DNA of 64,000 nucleotides, from positions 372,001-436,000 of the forward strand of contig NZ_JAGGJX010000002.1 in NCBI RefSeq assembly GCF_017873185.1, read 5' to 3'. The position numbers were made by a program, and so were the translations under genes. Below the pieces are notes generated by a model. The model saw nothing but the letters and a program-made list of their open reading frames with translations. It had not been told where the DNA came from and ran no database searches. The stretch is from Metaclostridioides mangenotii (GTDB lineage Bacteria > Bacillota > Clostridia > Peptostreptococcales > Peptostreptococcaceae). Of this stretch, positions 7,748-17,285 are shown in pieces. Numbering within the stretch: position 1 is the stretch's first letter; each line of letters begins with the position of its first letter.

Positions 7748-8739
7748 ATGTTATCTACTTCCTACTTCCTGATGTCTTCTACTAAAAATTTCTTTTTGTC
7801 TATTTTAATTTTTTTAGTAAGATGTTATGTCTGTATATATAAAAATAAGCTGAAAATGAAACAGATGCTAATTCATATCTATTGCATCAGTTTCCCTTTT
7901 ATATAATCTTCAACTATCCCCTAAACTGATATTAAAAGATATATAGTAAGCCCTTAAAATCCATTTATTAGATATTAAGGGCTTTATAATTGTTTTAAAT
8001 ACATAGCTAGTCCCTAAAGTTAAATTTAGAAACTAATTATATTAAACTGATATAATCCTAAGCCTAAATTTGCTAAAGAAAATAAAAAGCATAAAATAAT
8101 GATACTTAATTTAATATTCTATGATTTTCTAACTTAAATCCAACTTAGGTTATTATAAAAAGTACAGTTGACAGTAAAATAGAGCTATTAAATTTTAACA
8201 AATTTAAATACAGAAATAATAAGAAACATGAATTATTTCAGCTAGATCCATTGAGATATATTAAATTCTTTTCGATAGTTTTTAAGTTGCTTACTATATT
8301 CATAAAATTCCCTTTCTATAAATCAATCATATGTTCATTGAGATAATAGTTCTATATAATGTATTTGTCATTCAGTTAGTTTTAGTCGATAAAATATTTT
8401 GTAACTAGCTTAATTATAAAACAATTATACAAATAAATCCAAATTCAATGAAAATATAATTTACATTATAAAAATATTTCAAATTATCTATGAAAAAATA
8501 TTTTGACATGGCTAAAATTCAATATTAAAAGATATTATAATAACTTAATGGTAATATCTTATTTTGTGCGACTAGTATTAGCAAATTATAGAATATTAAA
8601 GTGCATTAATTCATGATTTAGAGCTATTTTAGTTATTTATAAATTAATTAGTAAGTTTTAATTATTTGATGAATAATTAAGGTTAGGTTATAATTTCGAA
8701 AAAGGTTAATATTTAGATAGTATATTAGGAGGAACAAAA
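7748..8739. other. Long AT-rich intergenic region upstream of the two-component system
   Basis: I see no credible gene here. It holds repeat copy B (7933-7986) and a terminator-like hairpin GAAACaGATGC/GCATCaGTTTC at 7858-7894, followed by CCCTTTT. The remainder, 8000-8700, is extremely A/T-rich. The last 70 bases include related GGTTA-containing strings (near 8680-8709), which may be response-regulator sites for the gene that follows. Confidence 0.6.
7933..7986. repeat. Dispersed repeat, short copy B
   Basis: It matches the first 50 or so bases of copies A (7562-7747) and C (12981-13162), including the AGCCCTTAA/TTAAGGGCT hairpin, and then diverges. It lies 190 bp after the end of copy A. 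Confidence 0.85.
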
Positions 8740-9417
8740 ATGCGTATATTAGTTATAGAGGATAATATAGAATTAGCTAATTCTATGAAGGTTGGTTTAG
8801 AAAGAATGAATTTTAAAGTAGATGTTTCAAATACAGGGCAGGATGGTGAAGAAAATGCAACTGTTAATGAATATGATGTTATTCTTTTAGATTTAAATCT
8901 TCCAGACATGGACGGAATAGAAGTATTAAGCTGTTTACGCAAAGCTTCAATACATACCCCAGTAATTATCATTACAGCTAGGGACAAGGTAGTGGAATTG
9001 GCTTTAGGGTTAGATACTGGAGCTGATGATTATATAACAAAGCCATTTCAATTATTAGAGATAAGAGCAAGGATTCATGCTGTAATAAGAAGATTTCATG
9101 GTCGTACAAATCCAATAATAAACATAGGTAAGCTACAGCTTAATCCGATTACCCGTACTGTTCATATAGATAATAAACAAGTAATAATGTCTATTAAAGA
9201 ATTTGATATTTTAGAATATATTTGTTATAAACATCCGGCGGTAGTATCTAGTGAGGAAATTGCAGAACATATATATGATGAAGATTTTGATCCATTTTCG
9301 TCTGTATTAAGAGTACATATTGCAAGGCTTAAGAAGAAATTAAGCAATGTCTATGGGGATGATGTCTTAGTAAATATAAGAGGAAAGGGATATATTTTAT
9401 GCGTAGAGAAAATTTAA
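8740..9417 (+). CDS. OmpR-family response regulator
   Basis: The 225-aa regulator has a receiver domain (1-118) with the acidic pair E7-D8, phosphorylation site D51 (LLDLNLP), conserved Thr in IITA and Lys in TKPF, followed by a winged-helix DNA-binding domain (about 125-225) ending RGKGYILC. The site AGGAGG precedes the start. Its last codons overlap the sensor kinase gene, and an FtsX-type ABC transporter follows. This order (regulator, kinase, permease, ATPase) resembles peptide-sensing or antimicrobial-response modules such as VncRS-Vex, so it probably controls the transporter promoter at about 10590-10627. Confidence 0.93.
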   Translation: MRILVIEDNIELANSMKVGLERMNFKVDVSNTGQDGEENATVNEYDVILLDLNLPDMDGIEVLSCLRKASIHTPVIIITARDKVVELALGLDTGADDYITKPFQLLEIRARIHAVIRRFHGRTNPIINIGKLQLNPITRTVHIDNKQVIMSIKEFDILEYICYKHPAVVSSEEIAEHIYDEDFDPFSSVLRVHIARLKKKLSNVYGDDVLVNIRGKGYILCVEKI

Positions 9418-10553
9418 AAAGTGGATTAGTTATAACTATATACTCTTTAATTTTAACTTTAGTTGTGATTTTTGGGATTTATGGGGTTAAGAGTTCATTT
9501 AGTAATTTAGAAGAAAGTAAACATATAAAAGCTACTAAAGTTTATATTGTTGATTTTGCTACAGCAAATAGAGAAATTGTTGAGAGAATGAATGTTCAAA
9601 GTCAAAGTAATGGATTAAGAAACATATATGAAAATGTAGATTATCCTTATTGGATAAACTCACCATCAGTACGATTAACGGATTTAGGGGAAGTTGGAAG
9701 AGTATATTTAAGAAGTGGATTTGAAAATATAGCAGGTACTATTTTGATGTCTTTTTCTATTTTTATAATATCATCCGTTTTATTGTGGATAATTTTAAAT
9801 AAGATTCATGATAAGGAAATTGGAAATATCGTTAATAAGCTTAATACACTGGAGGACGATTTTGATCCAGCTTTGGTAAGTAAATCTTTTGGTATTGCCT
9901 ATGAAAATATAAAGGATAAATTTAATCAAACTTTAGATGAATATAAAAGATTAAATTCCTATTTATCGCATGAACAAAAAAATGCTATAGCGATTTTAAG
10001 GACTAATTTAGAAATAGATAATAATCAAGAGTATATTAAATTCATAGATAATATTTCAGATAGTATAGATGATATTTTAACTTTAAGTGATGTAAAAGTT
10101 GATAAAGGGATGACAGAAGTAGATATTTCCATAATTTGCGCATCTATTTGCGATGAATATAGTAAGACATATAAGAATATTGAATTTGATTTTGATGATG
10201 AAAGTAATACTATAATTTTAGCAAAAGAAAGGTGGATATATCGTGCGATAAGTAATTTAGTTGATAACGCAGTGAAATATGGTGGTGGAGAATCTATTAA
10301 AGTATCTGTTAAAAATAAAAATAATAGTGTTATTATTACAGTAAAAGATAATGGAATAGGTATGGATAAAAATTCTATTGGAAAAATATTTGATAATAAA
10401 TATAGAATTAATGAATTAAATAAGGATGGTTATGGAATAGGATTAAGCTTAGTGTCCCATGTGTGTGATTTATGTGATGGTTTTGTAATTGTAGATAGTG
10501 AAATAAATAAAGGATCTTGTTTCTATTTATCCTTCTCTGAATATAAAAAGTAA
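9399..10553 (+). CDS. Sensor histidine kinase
   Basis: The 384-aa kinase has two membrane helices (about 11-30 and 113-133) enclosing an 80-residue extracellular domain, then a HAMP-less linker and the catalytic core: H-box LSHEQKN with His191, N-box NLVDNAVKYGG, G1 DNGIGMD and G2 GYGIGLSL. All key residues are present, so it should be active. It overlaps the response regulator gene by 19 bp, implying translational coupling. The H-box LSHEQKNAI differs from the common HDIRTPL type and is more like VncS-type kinases. The stimulus is unknown; the neighbouring ABC transporter suggests an envelope-active peptide or export substrate. Confidence 0.92.
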   Translation: MRRENLKSGLVITIYSLILTLVVIFGIYGVKSSFSNLEESKHIKATKVYIVDFATANREIVERMNVQSQSNGLRNIYENVDYPYWINSPSVRLTDLGEVGRVYLRSGFENIAGTILMSFSIFIISSVLLWIILNKIHDKEIGNIVNKLNTLEDDFDPALVSKSFGIAYENIKDKFNQTLDEYKRLNSYLSHEQKNAIAILRTNLEIDNNQEYIKFIDNISDSIDDILTLSDVKVDKGMTEVDISIICASICDEYSKTYKNIEFDFDDESNTIILAKERWIYRAISNLVDNAVKYGGGESIKVSVKNKNNSVIITVKDNGIGMDKNSIGKIFDNKYRINELNKDGYGIGLSLVSHVCDLCDGFVIVDSEINKGSCFYLSFSEYKK

Positions 10554-10596
10554 TTTTTATTTTATATTTAATCCTTAGTGCGAGGGTTAACATTGA

Positions 10597-10627
10597 GTAA
10601 ACAATTAATTTGTTATACTGTGTTTAC
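10597..10627 (+). promoter_or_regulatory. Candidate operator/promoter of the FtsX-type ABC genes
   Basis: GTAAACA (10597-10603) and TGTTTAC (10621-10627) form a perfect inverted repeat around a TATACT -10-like element (10614-10619), 30 bp before the permease start. Position and symmetry suit the adjacent response regulator, but this is inference. Confidence 0.5.
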
Positions 10628-10656
10628 AATCAAAGTTGAAAAAGGAGAGTTAAAGG

Positions 10657-12072
10657 ATGTATATTTTAAAAAATGCACTAAAAAATTTAGCGAGGAATAA
10701 AGGTCGTAATATTTTACTTGGTGTTATAATGATTGCGATACTTTCATGTGTAGCTATTTCAGTTGTTATAAATACTACTTCGGGTGAAATCATAAAAGAT
10801 TATAAAAATCGATTTGGTTCAGAAGTATTTATTCAGGCTGATCCAGAAAAAATTATGGAAAAAGCACAAAAAGATGGTACAGAGTCAGTAGAATCCATTA
10901 GTCCTAAATATGATTTACTAGAAAAATTGTCTAAATCGGAATATTTAAAAGAGACAATATTTACTGCAAGTTACAGTGGTTATAGTGATAAGCTTAAAGC
11001 ACTAGACCAAGATGAATATGAAAAAAATAATAAAAATTCTAGTAATATTGGACGAGCTGTTACTGGGGGAAAAGAAAGATCTGTAAATGCAAAAGAGCCT
11101 AATCTAACTATTAATGGAGGACTTAATTCTGCAGGATTAGAAGAGTTTAAAAAGGGTGATAGGAAAATTACTGATGGTAAAATGCCAGAGAAAGATGGCG
11201 AAGCTATAGTTAGTGAAGAGTTTGCTAAATTAAACAATCTAAAAGTAGGAGATACTTTTAAAGTTCAAAACCCAGATGATCCTGATAAATATGATCCATT
11301 AGAACTAACTATCTCTGGAATTTATTATGATGGAACTAAATCTCAAGATTATGGCTTTAAGCATCCTATGATGAATAGAAAAAATGAAATTATTACAACT
11401 TTCGATACTTTAAAACCATACAAAGTAAAAACAAATAATGATTTAATTTCAGTAGATGCGAAATTCTTCTTAAAAGATCCAGACTTACTAAGTGAGTTTA
11501 ATGAAGAAGCACATAAATTGGGATTAAATAAGTTATATGATGTATCAACAGATTCTCAAAGTTATGATGAAATTGTTAAGCCTGTTGAAGGATTACAAAA
11601 GATAGCCAACATGTTTATGATATTAGTACTATGCTTTGGCGGTAGTATTTTAATTTTAATATCTATCTTAGGAATTCGTGAAAGAAAATATGAAATTGGT
11701 GTTCTTAGAGCAATGGGAATGAAAAAAGGTAAGGTTGCACTTGGTTTAATCTTCGAAACATTATCTACAATAGCTATTTCATTAGTTGTAGGATTGTCTA
11801 TTGCTAGTTTATCTGCCCAATCAATTTCAAATGTTCTCTTAAAAACTCAAATAGAGGCTCAAAATCAAAGTGCATCTGGAGGAATGGTGATGTTTGGCGG
11901 AGGATCAGCTCCAAACGTAGATCCAATAACTAATTTAAATGTACATCTTAGCAGTGAAGCAATTGTGGGAATAATATTAATAGCACTATTACTTGGAGCA
12001 ATATCTATTGGTATTGGAATTGTATATATAATGAGGTTTGAACCAAGAAAAATATTATCAGAAAGGAATTAG
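10657..12072 (+). CDS. FtsX/MacB-type ABC transporter permease
   Basis: This 471-aa permease has one N-terminal membrane helix (about 18-40), a large extracellular MacB-like periplasmic core domain (about 45-310) and three C-terminal helices (about 320-345, 370-395, 435-460). The FtsX motif REKYEIGVLRAMGMKKGKV follows the second helix. These type VII permeases work with one ATPase and usually move or extract peptides at the membrane surface rather than import nutrients. The partner ATPase begins 6 bp downstream. The extracellular domain is rich in Lys and Asp and contains a Gly-Gly-rich loop near 405-420. Confidence 0.9.
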   Translation: MYILKNALKNLARNKGRNILLGVIMIAILSCVAISVVINTTSGEIIKDYKNRFGSEVFIQADPEKIMEKAQKDGTESVESISPKYDLLEKLSKSEYLKETIFTASYSGYSDKLKALDQDEYEKNNKNSSNIGRAVTGGKERSVNAKEPNLTINGGLNSAGLEEFKKGDRKITDGKMPEKDGEAIVSEEFAKLNNLKVGDTFKVQNPDDPDKYDPLELTISGIYYDGTKSQDYGFKHPMMNRKNEIITTFDTLKPYKVKTNNDLISVDAKFFLKDPDLLSEFNEEAHKLGLNKLYDVSTDSQSYDEIVKPVEGLQKIANMFMILVLCFGGSILILISILGIRERKYEIGVLRAMGMKKGKVALGLIFETLSTIAISLVVGLSIASLSAQSISNVLLKTQIEAQNQSASGGMVMFGGGSAPNVDPITNLNVHLSSEAIVGIILIALLLGAISIGIGIVYIMRFEPRKILSERN

Positions 12073-12078
12073 GTAGAT

Positions 12079-12762
12079 ATGAGTTTATTGAGTTTAATAG
12101 ATGTATGTTATAGATATGAAGGTGGGAAGAAAGATGTTTTTGAGGATATAAATATAAACTTTGAAAAAGGAAAAGTTTATGGGATAGTAGGAAAATCAGG
12201 AGCAGGAAAAAGTACATTACTTTCTCTAATATCAGGCCTTGATACATGTGCTAAGGGAGAAGTTTTATACAAAGATAAAAGCTTAAAGTCAATAGATAGG
12301 GATTTATATAGAGCAAATGATATTGGAGTTATATTTCAAGGATATAATTTACTTTTAAATGCTACAGCTAAAGAAAATATACTATTATCGATGAATATAA
12401 GTGATGTAAAGAAAAAAGATGAAAATAATTATATTTATAATTTACTAAAAGACGTTGGAATTGATGTTGATACAGCTAATAGAAAAATCTTAAATTTATC
12501 TGGTGGTGAACAGCAACGTATAGGAATTGCCAGGGTACTTGCCCATGATCCAGATATAATAATTGCCGATGAACCAACAGGAAATTTAGATAATGAAACT
12601 GAAGAAAAAATAATGGATATTTTAGTGTCATTAGCCCATAATCATAATAAATGTGTTATTATCGTAACTCATTCAAAAAAAGTATGTATGTATTTGGATG
12701 AAATATGGGGATTAAAATCTGGAAAACTATTATTTATAAAGGAAAATAATGAAATTGATTAG
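12079..12762 (+). CDS. ABC transporter ATP-binding protein (LolD/MacB-like)
   Basis: The 227-aa ATPase has Walker A GKSGAGKSTL, Q-loop VIFQGYNLL, signature LSGGEQQRIGIARVL, Walker B DIIIADEPTGNLD and H-loop VTHSKK, all intact. It pairs with the FtsX-type permease 6 bp upstream and probably acts as a homodimer at the cytoplasmic face. It closes the regulator-kinase-permease-ATPase unit; a hairpin overlapping its stop codon follows. Confidence 0.93.
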   Translation: MSLLSLIDVCYRYEGGKKDVFEDININFEKGKVYGIVGKSGAGKSTLLSLISGLDTCAKGEVLYKDKSLKSIDRDLYRANDIGVIFQGYNLLLNATAKENILLSMNISDVKKKDENNYIYNLLKDVGIDVDTANRKILNLSGGEQQRIGIARVLAHDPDIIIADEPTGNLDNETEEKIMDILVSLAHNHNKCVIIVTHSKKVCMYLDEIWGLKSGKLLFIKENNEID

Positions 12763-12779
12763 GTTCTGTCTAATCAATT
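12753..12779 (+). terminator. Hairpin over the stop codon of the ABC ATPase gene
   Basis: AATTGATTAG (12753-12762, including the TAG stop) pairs perfectly with CTAATCAATT (12770-12779). The T-run is weak; a stronger hairpin follows at 12820-12859. Confidence 0.5.
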
Positions 12780-12819
12780 TAAGACTTTGACGTGACGTCT
12801 AATAAAAATATATTATATG

Positions 12820-12866
12820 TAAAATCTGGAGTATACAGAAATGTATTGTCCAGATTTTATTTATCT
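12820..12866 (+). terminator. Terminator of the two-component/ABC operon
   Basis: TAAAATCTGGA (12820-12830) and TCCAGATTTTA (12849-12859) form a perfect 11-bp stem with an 18-nt loop, followed by TTTAT. Confidence 0.7.
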
Positions 12867-12980
12867 AGAAATACACCATAAATCATACTACTTGTTGTTT
12901 TATTAATGATTTTTTAACAAGATGCCTTGTACTACTTCTAACCATTCTTATTATAAGCAACTAATCCTTAAAAATATATT

Positions 12981-13162
12981 AAAAGATATATAGTAAGCCC
13001 TTAAAATCCATTTATTAGATATTAAGGGCTTTAATTTTATCGTAAGTACTTAACTGTTTCCCGTTATTTACCAATATTATAACATGCCAATGGGGCTACA
13101 ATTTCTTAATAAAAAGCATGTATATATTATATAGTAATATCCTAGTGTCATAATGTTGTTTA
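12981..13162. repeat. Dispersed direct repeat, copy C (about 182 bp)
   Basis: It is nearly identical to 7562-7747 in the same orientation, with a handful of base changes and a short indel (CATGCCTGACTCATGGGC versus CATGCCAATGGGGC). The surrounding gap 12866-13497 holds no gene that I can support. The two long copies flank the two-component/ABC module as direct repeats about 5.4 kb apart. Confidence 0.85.
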
Positions 13163-13497
13163 TGGCACTAGATTATTAACTAAAGTAAAAACAATATATA
13201 CAGATACAGAAGTGTCATTATTTGGTGTCATTATTATAGAATAAAAAGAGGTGATCCAAAGAAGGAAATAATTTAGAAGTACATAAACCTACCTTTGTAA
13301 AACTTAATATATATTGTCAAGCTTAATTTACATTTATGAATCTAATAAATTTTATAAAAATAGTATATATAATAAATGATCATTACAAAAATTGAGTTTA
13401 ATCGACTGAATAATTGAAATCTAAATTCTGGTGTGTTAATATTTTAATCAATAGGTGTTAAAATTTACCTATTAATTTAAATAAAGGGTGGATTAGA

Positions 13498-14025
13498 ATG
13501 GATAATTTAGAAAATTTAAATGAAGTTAGTGAAGAAATTAAATTACATCTTAAAAAAGCAAAAACTTGGAATAAAGTTTTACTTGTTTTGAAATCAATAG
13601 GAGTTGTCTTTGGAGTTATTGGAATTCCGGGTTTATTGAACCCAAATAAAGCTACATATGATCAAATGGGTGATGCTGGTATAGAATTATATAAACAAAT
13701 TACAAGTATAGGATATAAAGCTACCATTATAGCTACATTATTAATCAGTATAGCCTTGTTGGTTATGTATTTCAGGGCAAATAAAAATCTAAAAAATGAA
13801 GAAACAACTCCAAAATATCCTTATTATATTGCAATTATTTATACTGTTTTCAATATAATCTATGGGTTATTTACTGGGAGTAATTCATCAAGTATACCTA
13901 ATGTGGAGGGAATGGAGAATGCAATATTGTTTATGCAAATATTCAGTATAGTTACACCTATTATACTTACTATACCAGCTGTACTTGTTTTAGTACATTT
14001 ATTCAAAGCTGACGTTGAAGAATAA
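13498..14025 (+). CDS. Hypothetical membrane protein, four predicted helices
   Basis: The 175-aa product has a charged N-terminus (about 1-25) and four hydrophobic segments (about 27-45, 76-92, 106-123, 140-168), with a cytoplasmic-looking KNLKNEETTPKYP loop between the middle pair. I recognise no family; it resembles the small multi-helix proteins often placed beside ABC exporters. It has a GGGTGG-type site before the ATG and is separated from the MacA-like gene by 87 bp on the same strand, so it may belong to that operon. No enzymatic motif is visible. Confidence 0.75.
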   Translation: MDNLENLNEVSEEIKLHLKKAKTWNKVLLVLKSIGVVFGVIGIPGLLNPNKATYDQMGDAGIELYKQITSIGYKATIIATLLISIALLVMYFRANKNLKNEETTPKYPYYIAIIYTVFNIIYGLFTGSNSSSIPNVEGMENAILFMQIFSIVTPIILTIPAVLVLVHLFKADVEE

Positions 14026-14112
14026 TTAATGCTTATTATAAGTGTTAATTTATTGCGATATAGTTATTAAGTAAAAACACAGAAAAATAATCTTTAGGAA
14101 AGTGAATAAATA

Positions 14113-15354
14113 ATGAAACTTAAAAATATGAAACGAATGACGAAGAAAAAAAAGATTTATTTAAGTATAGTAGCTGGTGTAGTTGCTTTACTAGCGATAA
14201 TTATTTCAGCTGTTTATGTTAACTTGAAAAAAGGTAATAATGATAACGCTTACACATCGTATAAAATTGAAAAACCCGAACCGCTATTATTTAAAGGTTT
14301 TGTCACTGCTGAGAAAGTATACAGTGTATTTTATGATCAATCTTTAGGTAAAGTAACAGATATTCTTGTAAAAGATGGTCAGGAAATTAAATCGGGAGAT
14401 GCAATTTTAAGTTATAAGAATGAAGAAATCCAATCTGAAGCTGATGCTCAAGAGAACTCTTTGAAGAAATTATCAATATCTGTAGATAGCGCTAAAAATA
14501 ATTTAAATAACGCTAGATCAAAGGTTAAAGATTATAAAAATAAGTTATCACAGTCAAAAAATGAGTTAGGTAATATCGATGCTAGTACATCAGAAGGTCA
14601 ACAGAAGAAACAAGAGCTAAAAGCTGCGATTAATCAGTATGAAGAACAGTTGGATGCTCAGAATTCAGTAGTTACTCAGTCTGAAAGTGCACTTAGTTCA
14701 GCTAAATTAGATTATAAAGATGCAAGTAAATCTGTTGATTCAATACGAAAGAAAGCAAATAAAAATGTTACAGCTGAGATTAGTGGAATAGTTTCTGTTA
14801 ATGAGAAAGGAAAGACTGATCCAACTGTTCCAGTTATAAAAATTATAAGTAAAAATGTGGTCGTTGAAGGGATCATATCTGAATACGATTATGATAGTAT
14901 AAAACTTCGCCAAAGGGTTAAAGTTCGCCCAGTAAGTCAAAAAGAAGAAATCGGAGGACAAATTAAACAAATTAATCAGTTGCCGGATACAGAAATTAAT
15001 GTAGGTGATAATCAAGCTAATTCTACAGGAAGTCTAAGTAATTATAAATTTCTTGTGGAACTAGATAGTCCAGTACAGTATGGATACAGTGTTCAGATTA
15101 AACTTCCAATAGATGAGCTGCGTATACCTAAAAAAGCTTTGATAAAAGAAGGTAATAAAGAATACGTTTATTTATATATATCAGGTAAAGTGATCAAAAA
15201 GCCTATAAAGACGGAGACAAAAAATGAAGTGATAGTTGTCTTAGAGGGAATAAAAGAAGGAGATGTTATAATTTCAAATCCTGATAAAGAATTAAAAGAT
15301 GGAGATAAGATTGAGTTGAAGTCTGATAATTCGGCGGTGAAGTCCAATGATTGA
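14113..15354 (+). CDS. MacA/HlyD-type membrane fusion (adaptor) protein
   Basis: The 413-aa protein has one N-terminal membrane helix (about 16-37), a biotinyl-lipoyl-like half motif (VTDILVKDGQEIKSGDAILSY), a long coiled-coil hairpin (about 115-215, rich in Lys, Asn, Ser), a second lipoyl half and a beta-barrel domain ending with a typical VVLEGIKEGDVII segment. This is the RND/MFP adaptor layout used with MacB-type ABC transporters. In a monoderm organism it would link the ABC core to the outer face of the membrane or cell wall. Its end overlaps the ATPase gene by 8 bp, so the three exporter genes form a tight operon. Confidence 0.9.
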   Translation: MKLKNMKRMTKKKKIYLSIVAGVVALLAIIISAVYVNLKKGNNDNAYTSYKIEKPEPLLFKGFVTAEKVYSVFYDQSLGKVTDILVKDGQEIKSGDAILSYKNEEIQSEADAQENSLKKLSISVDSAKNNLNNARSKVKDYKNKLSQSKNELGNIDASTSEGQQKKQELKAAINQYEEQLDAQNSVVTQSESALSSAKLDYKDASKSVDSIRKKANKNVTAEISGIVSVNEKGKTDPTVPVIKIISKNVVVEGIISEYDYDSIKLRQRVKVRPVSQKEEIGGQIKQINQLPDTEINVGDNQANSTGSLSNYKFLVELDSPVQYGYSVQIKLPIDELRIPKKALIKEGNKEYVYLYISGKVIKKPIKTETKNEVIVVLEGIKEGDVIISNPDKELKDGDKIELKSDNSAVKSND

Positions 15355-16027
15355 TTTAGTGAATATTAATAAATACTATCATACTGGAAAAGAGGAACTA
15401 CATGTATTAAAAGACGTCAATCTTCATATCGATTCTGGCGAGATGGTTGCTATTATAGGGCCATCTGGTTCTGGCAAGTCAACTCTAATAAATCTACTTG
15501 GATTTATCGATAAGAAATTTAAGGGGACATATCTTTTTGAAGATGAATCCCTAGTTTCAAGTGATGATGATAGATTATCGAAGATTAGAAATAATACAGT
15601 TGGTTTTGTATTTCAAAACTTTAGTTTGATAGAGAATAATACAGTGTATGAAAATTTAGAGCTACCACTTCTTTATAATGGATATGGACTTCATCAGACT
15701 CAGGATAAAGTTTATAGCATATTAGAGAAGGTCGGATTATATGGAAAGGAAAAAAACTATCCAAAACAGCTTTCTGGTGGTCAACAACAACGTGTGGCAA
15801 TAGCGAGAGCACTTATAAACTCACCTAAATTTATAATAGCAGATGAACCGACTGGAGCACTTGATACTGTTACATCCGAAGAAATTATGAAATTATTTGT
15901 AGAGCTAAATAAAGAAGGCGTTACTGTAATATTAGTAACTCACAACCCTGAGCTAATTTCATATTGTTCTAGAGTTATAACTATTCGTGATGGTGAAATA
16001 ATTGAGGACAGGGAGCTGATTAGATGA
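15347..16027 (+). CDS. MacB-type ABC transporter ATPase
   Basis: The 226-aa ATPase carries Walker A GPSGSGKSTL, Q-loop FVFQNFSL, signature LSGGQQQRVAIARAL, Walker B FIIADEPTGALD and H-loop VTHNPE. It belongs to the LolD/MacB/SalX group that serves FtsX-type permeases. It overlaps the adaptor gene upstream (8 bp) and the permease gene downstream (4 bp, ATGA), which implies coupled synthesis of the complex. Confidence 0.94.
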   Translation: MIDLVNINKYYHTGKEELHVLKDVNLHIDSGEMVAIIGPSGSGKSTLINLLGFIDKKFKGTYLFEDESLVSSDDDRLSKIRNNTVGFVFQNFSLIENNTVYENLELPLLYNGYGLHQTQDKVYSILEKVGLYGKEKNYPKQLSGGQQQRVAIARALINSPKFIIADEPTGALDTVTSEEIMKLFVELNKEGVTVILVTHNPELISYCSRVITIRDGEIIEDRELIR

Positions 16028-17223
16028 GATTATATGTAATCTGGCGATCCTCCCTAAAATCTATTAAAAACAACAAGAAGAGAAGTTTCTTAACTACTTT
16101 TGGAATAATTATTGGAATTGCTTCTGTGATTGCTATTATGGCAATAGGTAGAGGATTTGAAAAAGATACAATAAAAAATTTTACTAATAACGAAACCGAT
16201 GAAGTAGAAGTAAATATACAGTTTATACCAGACAGTGAGTCTCTATACCAGAGCAATGCTGTATTTTTTCAAGATATGGATTTAAATATTATAAAAAGTC
16301 TAGATGGTGTCAAAAAAGTGTCATATCCTGATAATGATAATAATTCGGTTTATAAAGATATACTTGTGAAAGAAAAAATAGAAAAAAAGCAAATAGATTT
16401 AGTTGACGAAACAAATAGAGATATTATTATAGGTAGAAATCTTATGAAAGTGGATAATGAAACACATAATAAGGTAGCTATTCTAGATAGTGTGACAGCT
16501 AAAGATATGTATGAATCACCTGAGAATTCGTTAGAGAAGGGTGTGGAAGTGGATGGACAGTTGTTCACTATTGTAGGCGTTTATAAAGGTCAAGAGGCTG
16601 ATAGTATGTTTTCAATGCCTGAGTCAAATATATTGATACCTAAGAATGTATATTTTGATTATTTTGAAAAAGAAAATACAACATCTATGATAGTTTTAAC
16701 TCTAGAAAATGGTTATGCTCCAAATGAAGTTACAGAAGATGCTGTAAACCTACTTAAAGAGTCTGGGAGCATGAGAAATATGGGTGATTATCAACCATTT
16801 GATATGTCGCTGCTTACGGATAGTGTAGGTAAAATACTTAGAACAATTACATACTTTATATCAGCAGTAGCTGGGATATCTCTTTTTATTGCTGGTGTTG
16901 GGGTTATGAATATGATGTATATATCGGTTGCAGAGAGAACAAAGGAAATTGGTGTAAGGAGGGCTCTTGGTGCAACAGAGAAAACTATAAGGATGCAATT
17001 TCTTTTAGAAGGTCTTACTTTGACTTTGATAGGTGGGGTAATAGGATATATACTTGGAATCTGTTTTGCATATATAGTTGGCGCAATATTAGATATATCA
17101 GTTAGTGTTGATTTATTTACAATATCATTAGCCATAGGTGTATCTGCATTTATAGGATTAGTATTTAGTGTAGTACCAGCTTCTGTTGCAGCTAAAAAGG
17201 ATCTTATAGATATATTGAGATAG
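16024..17223 (+). CDS. MacB-type ABC transporter permease
   Basis: The 399-aa permease has an N-terminal helix (about 20-40, with LTTFGIIIGIASVIAIMAIG, the classic MacB start), a soluble extracellular domain (about 45-265), and three C-terminal helices (about 275-300, 325-350, 360-385) with the motif RTKEIGVRRALGAT. With the adaptor and ATPase it forms a MacAB-like exporter, a class that exports macrolides, lantibiotics and other peptides. The decarboxylase gene starts 62 bp downstream on the same strand. Confidence 0.92.
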   Translation: MRLYVIWRSSLKSIKNNKKRSFLTTFGIIIGIASVIAIMAIGRGFEKDTIKNFTNNETDEVEVNIQFIPDSESLYQSNAVFFQDMDLNIIKSLDGVKKVSYPDNDNNSVYKDILVKEKIEKKQIDLVDETNRDIIIGRNLMKVDNETHNKVAILDSVTAKDMYESPENSLEKGVEVDGQLFTIVGVYKGQEADSMFSMPESNILIPKNVYFDYFEKENTTSMIVLTLENGYAPNEVTEDAVNLLKESGSMRNMGDYQPFDMSLLTDSVGKILRTITYFISAVAGISLFIAGVGVMNMMYISVAERTKEIGVRRALGATEKTIRMQFLLEGLTLTLIGGVIGYILGICFAYIVGAILDISVSVDLFTISLAIGVSAFIGLVFSVVPASVAAKKDLIDILR

Positions 17224-17285
17224 CTTTTACTTTATAGGTATAGCAGTGGTAAAATTACTGTAACTTTGAATAAAGGGGTGACGTA

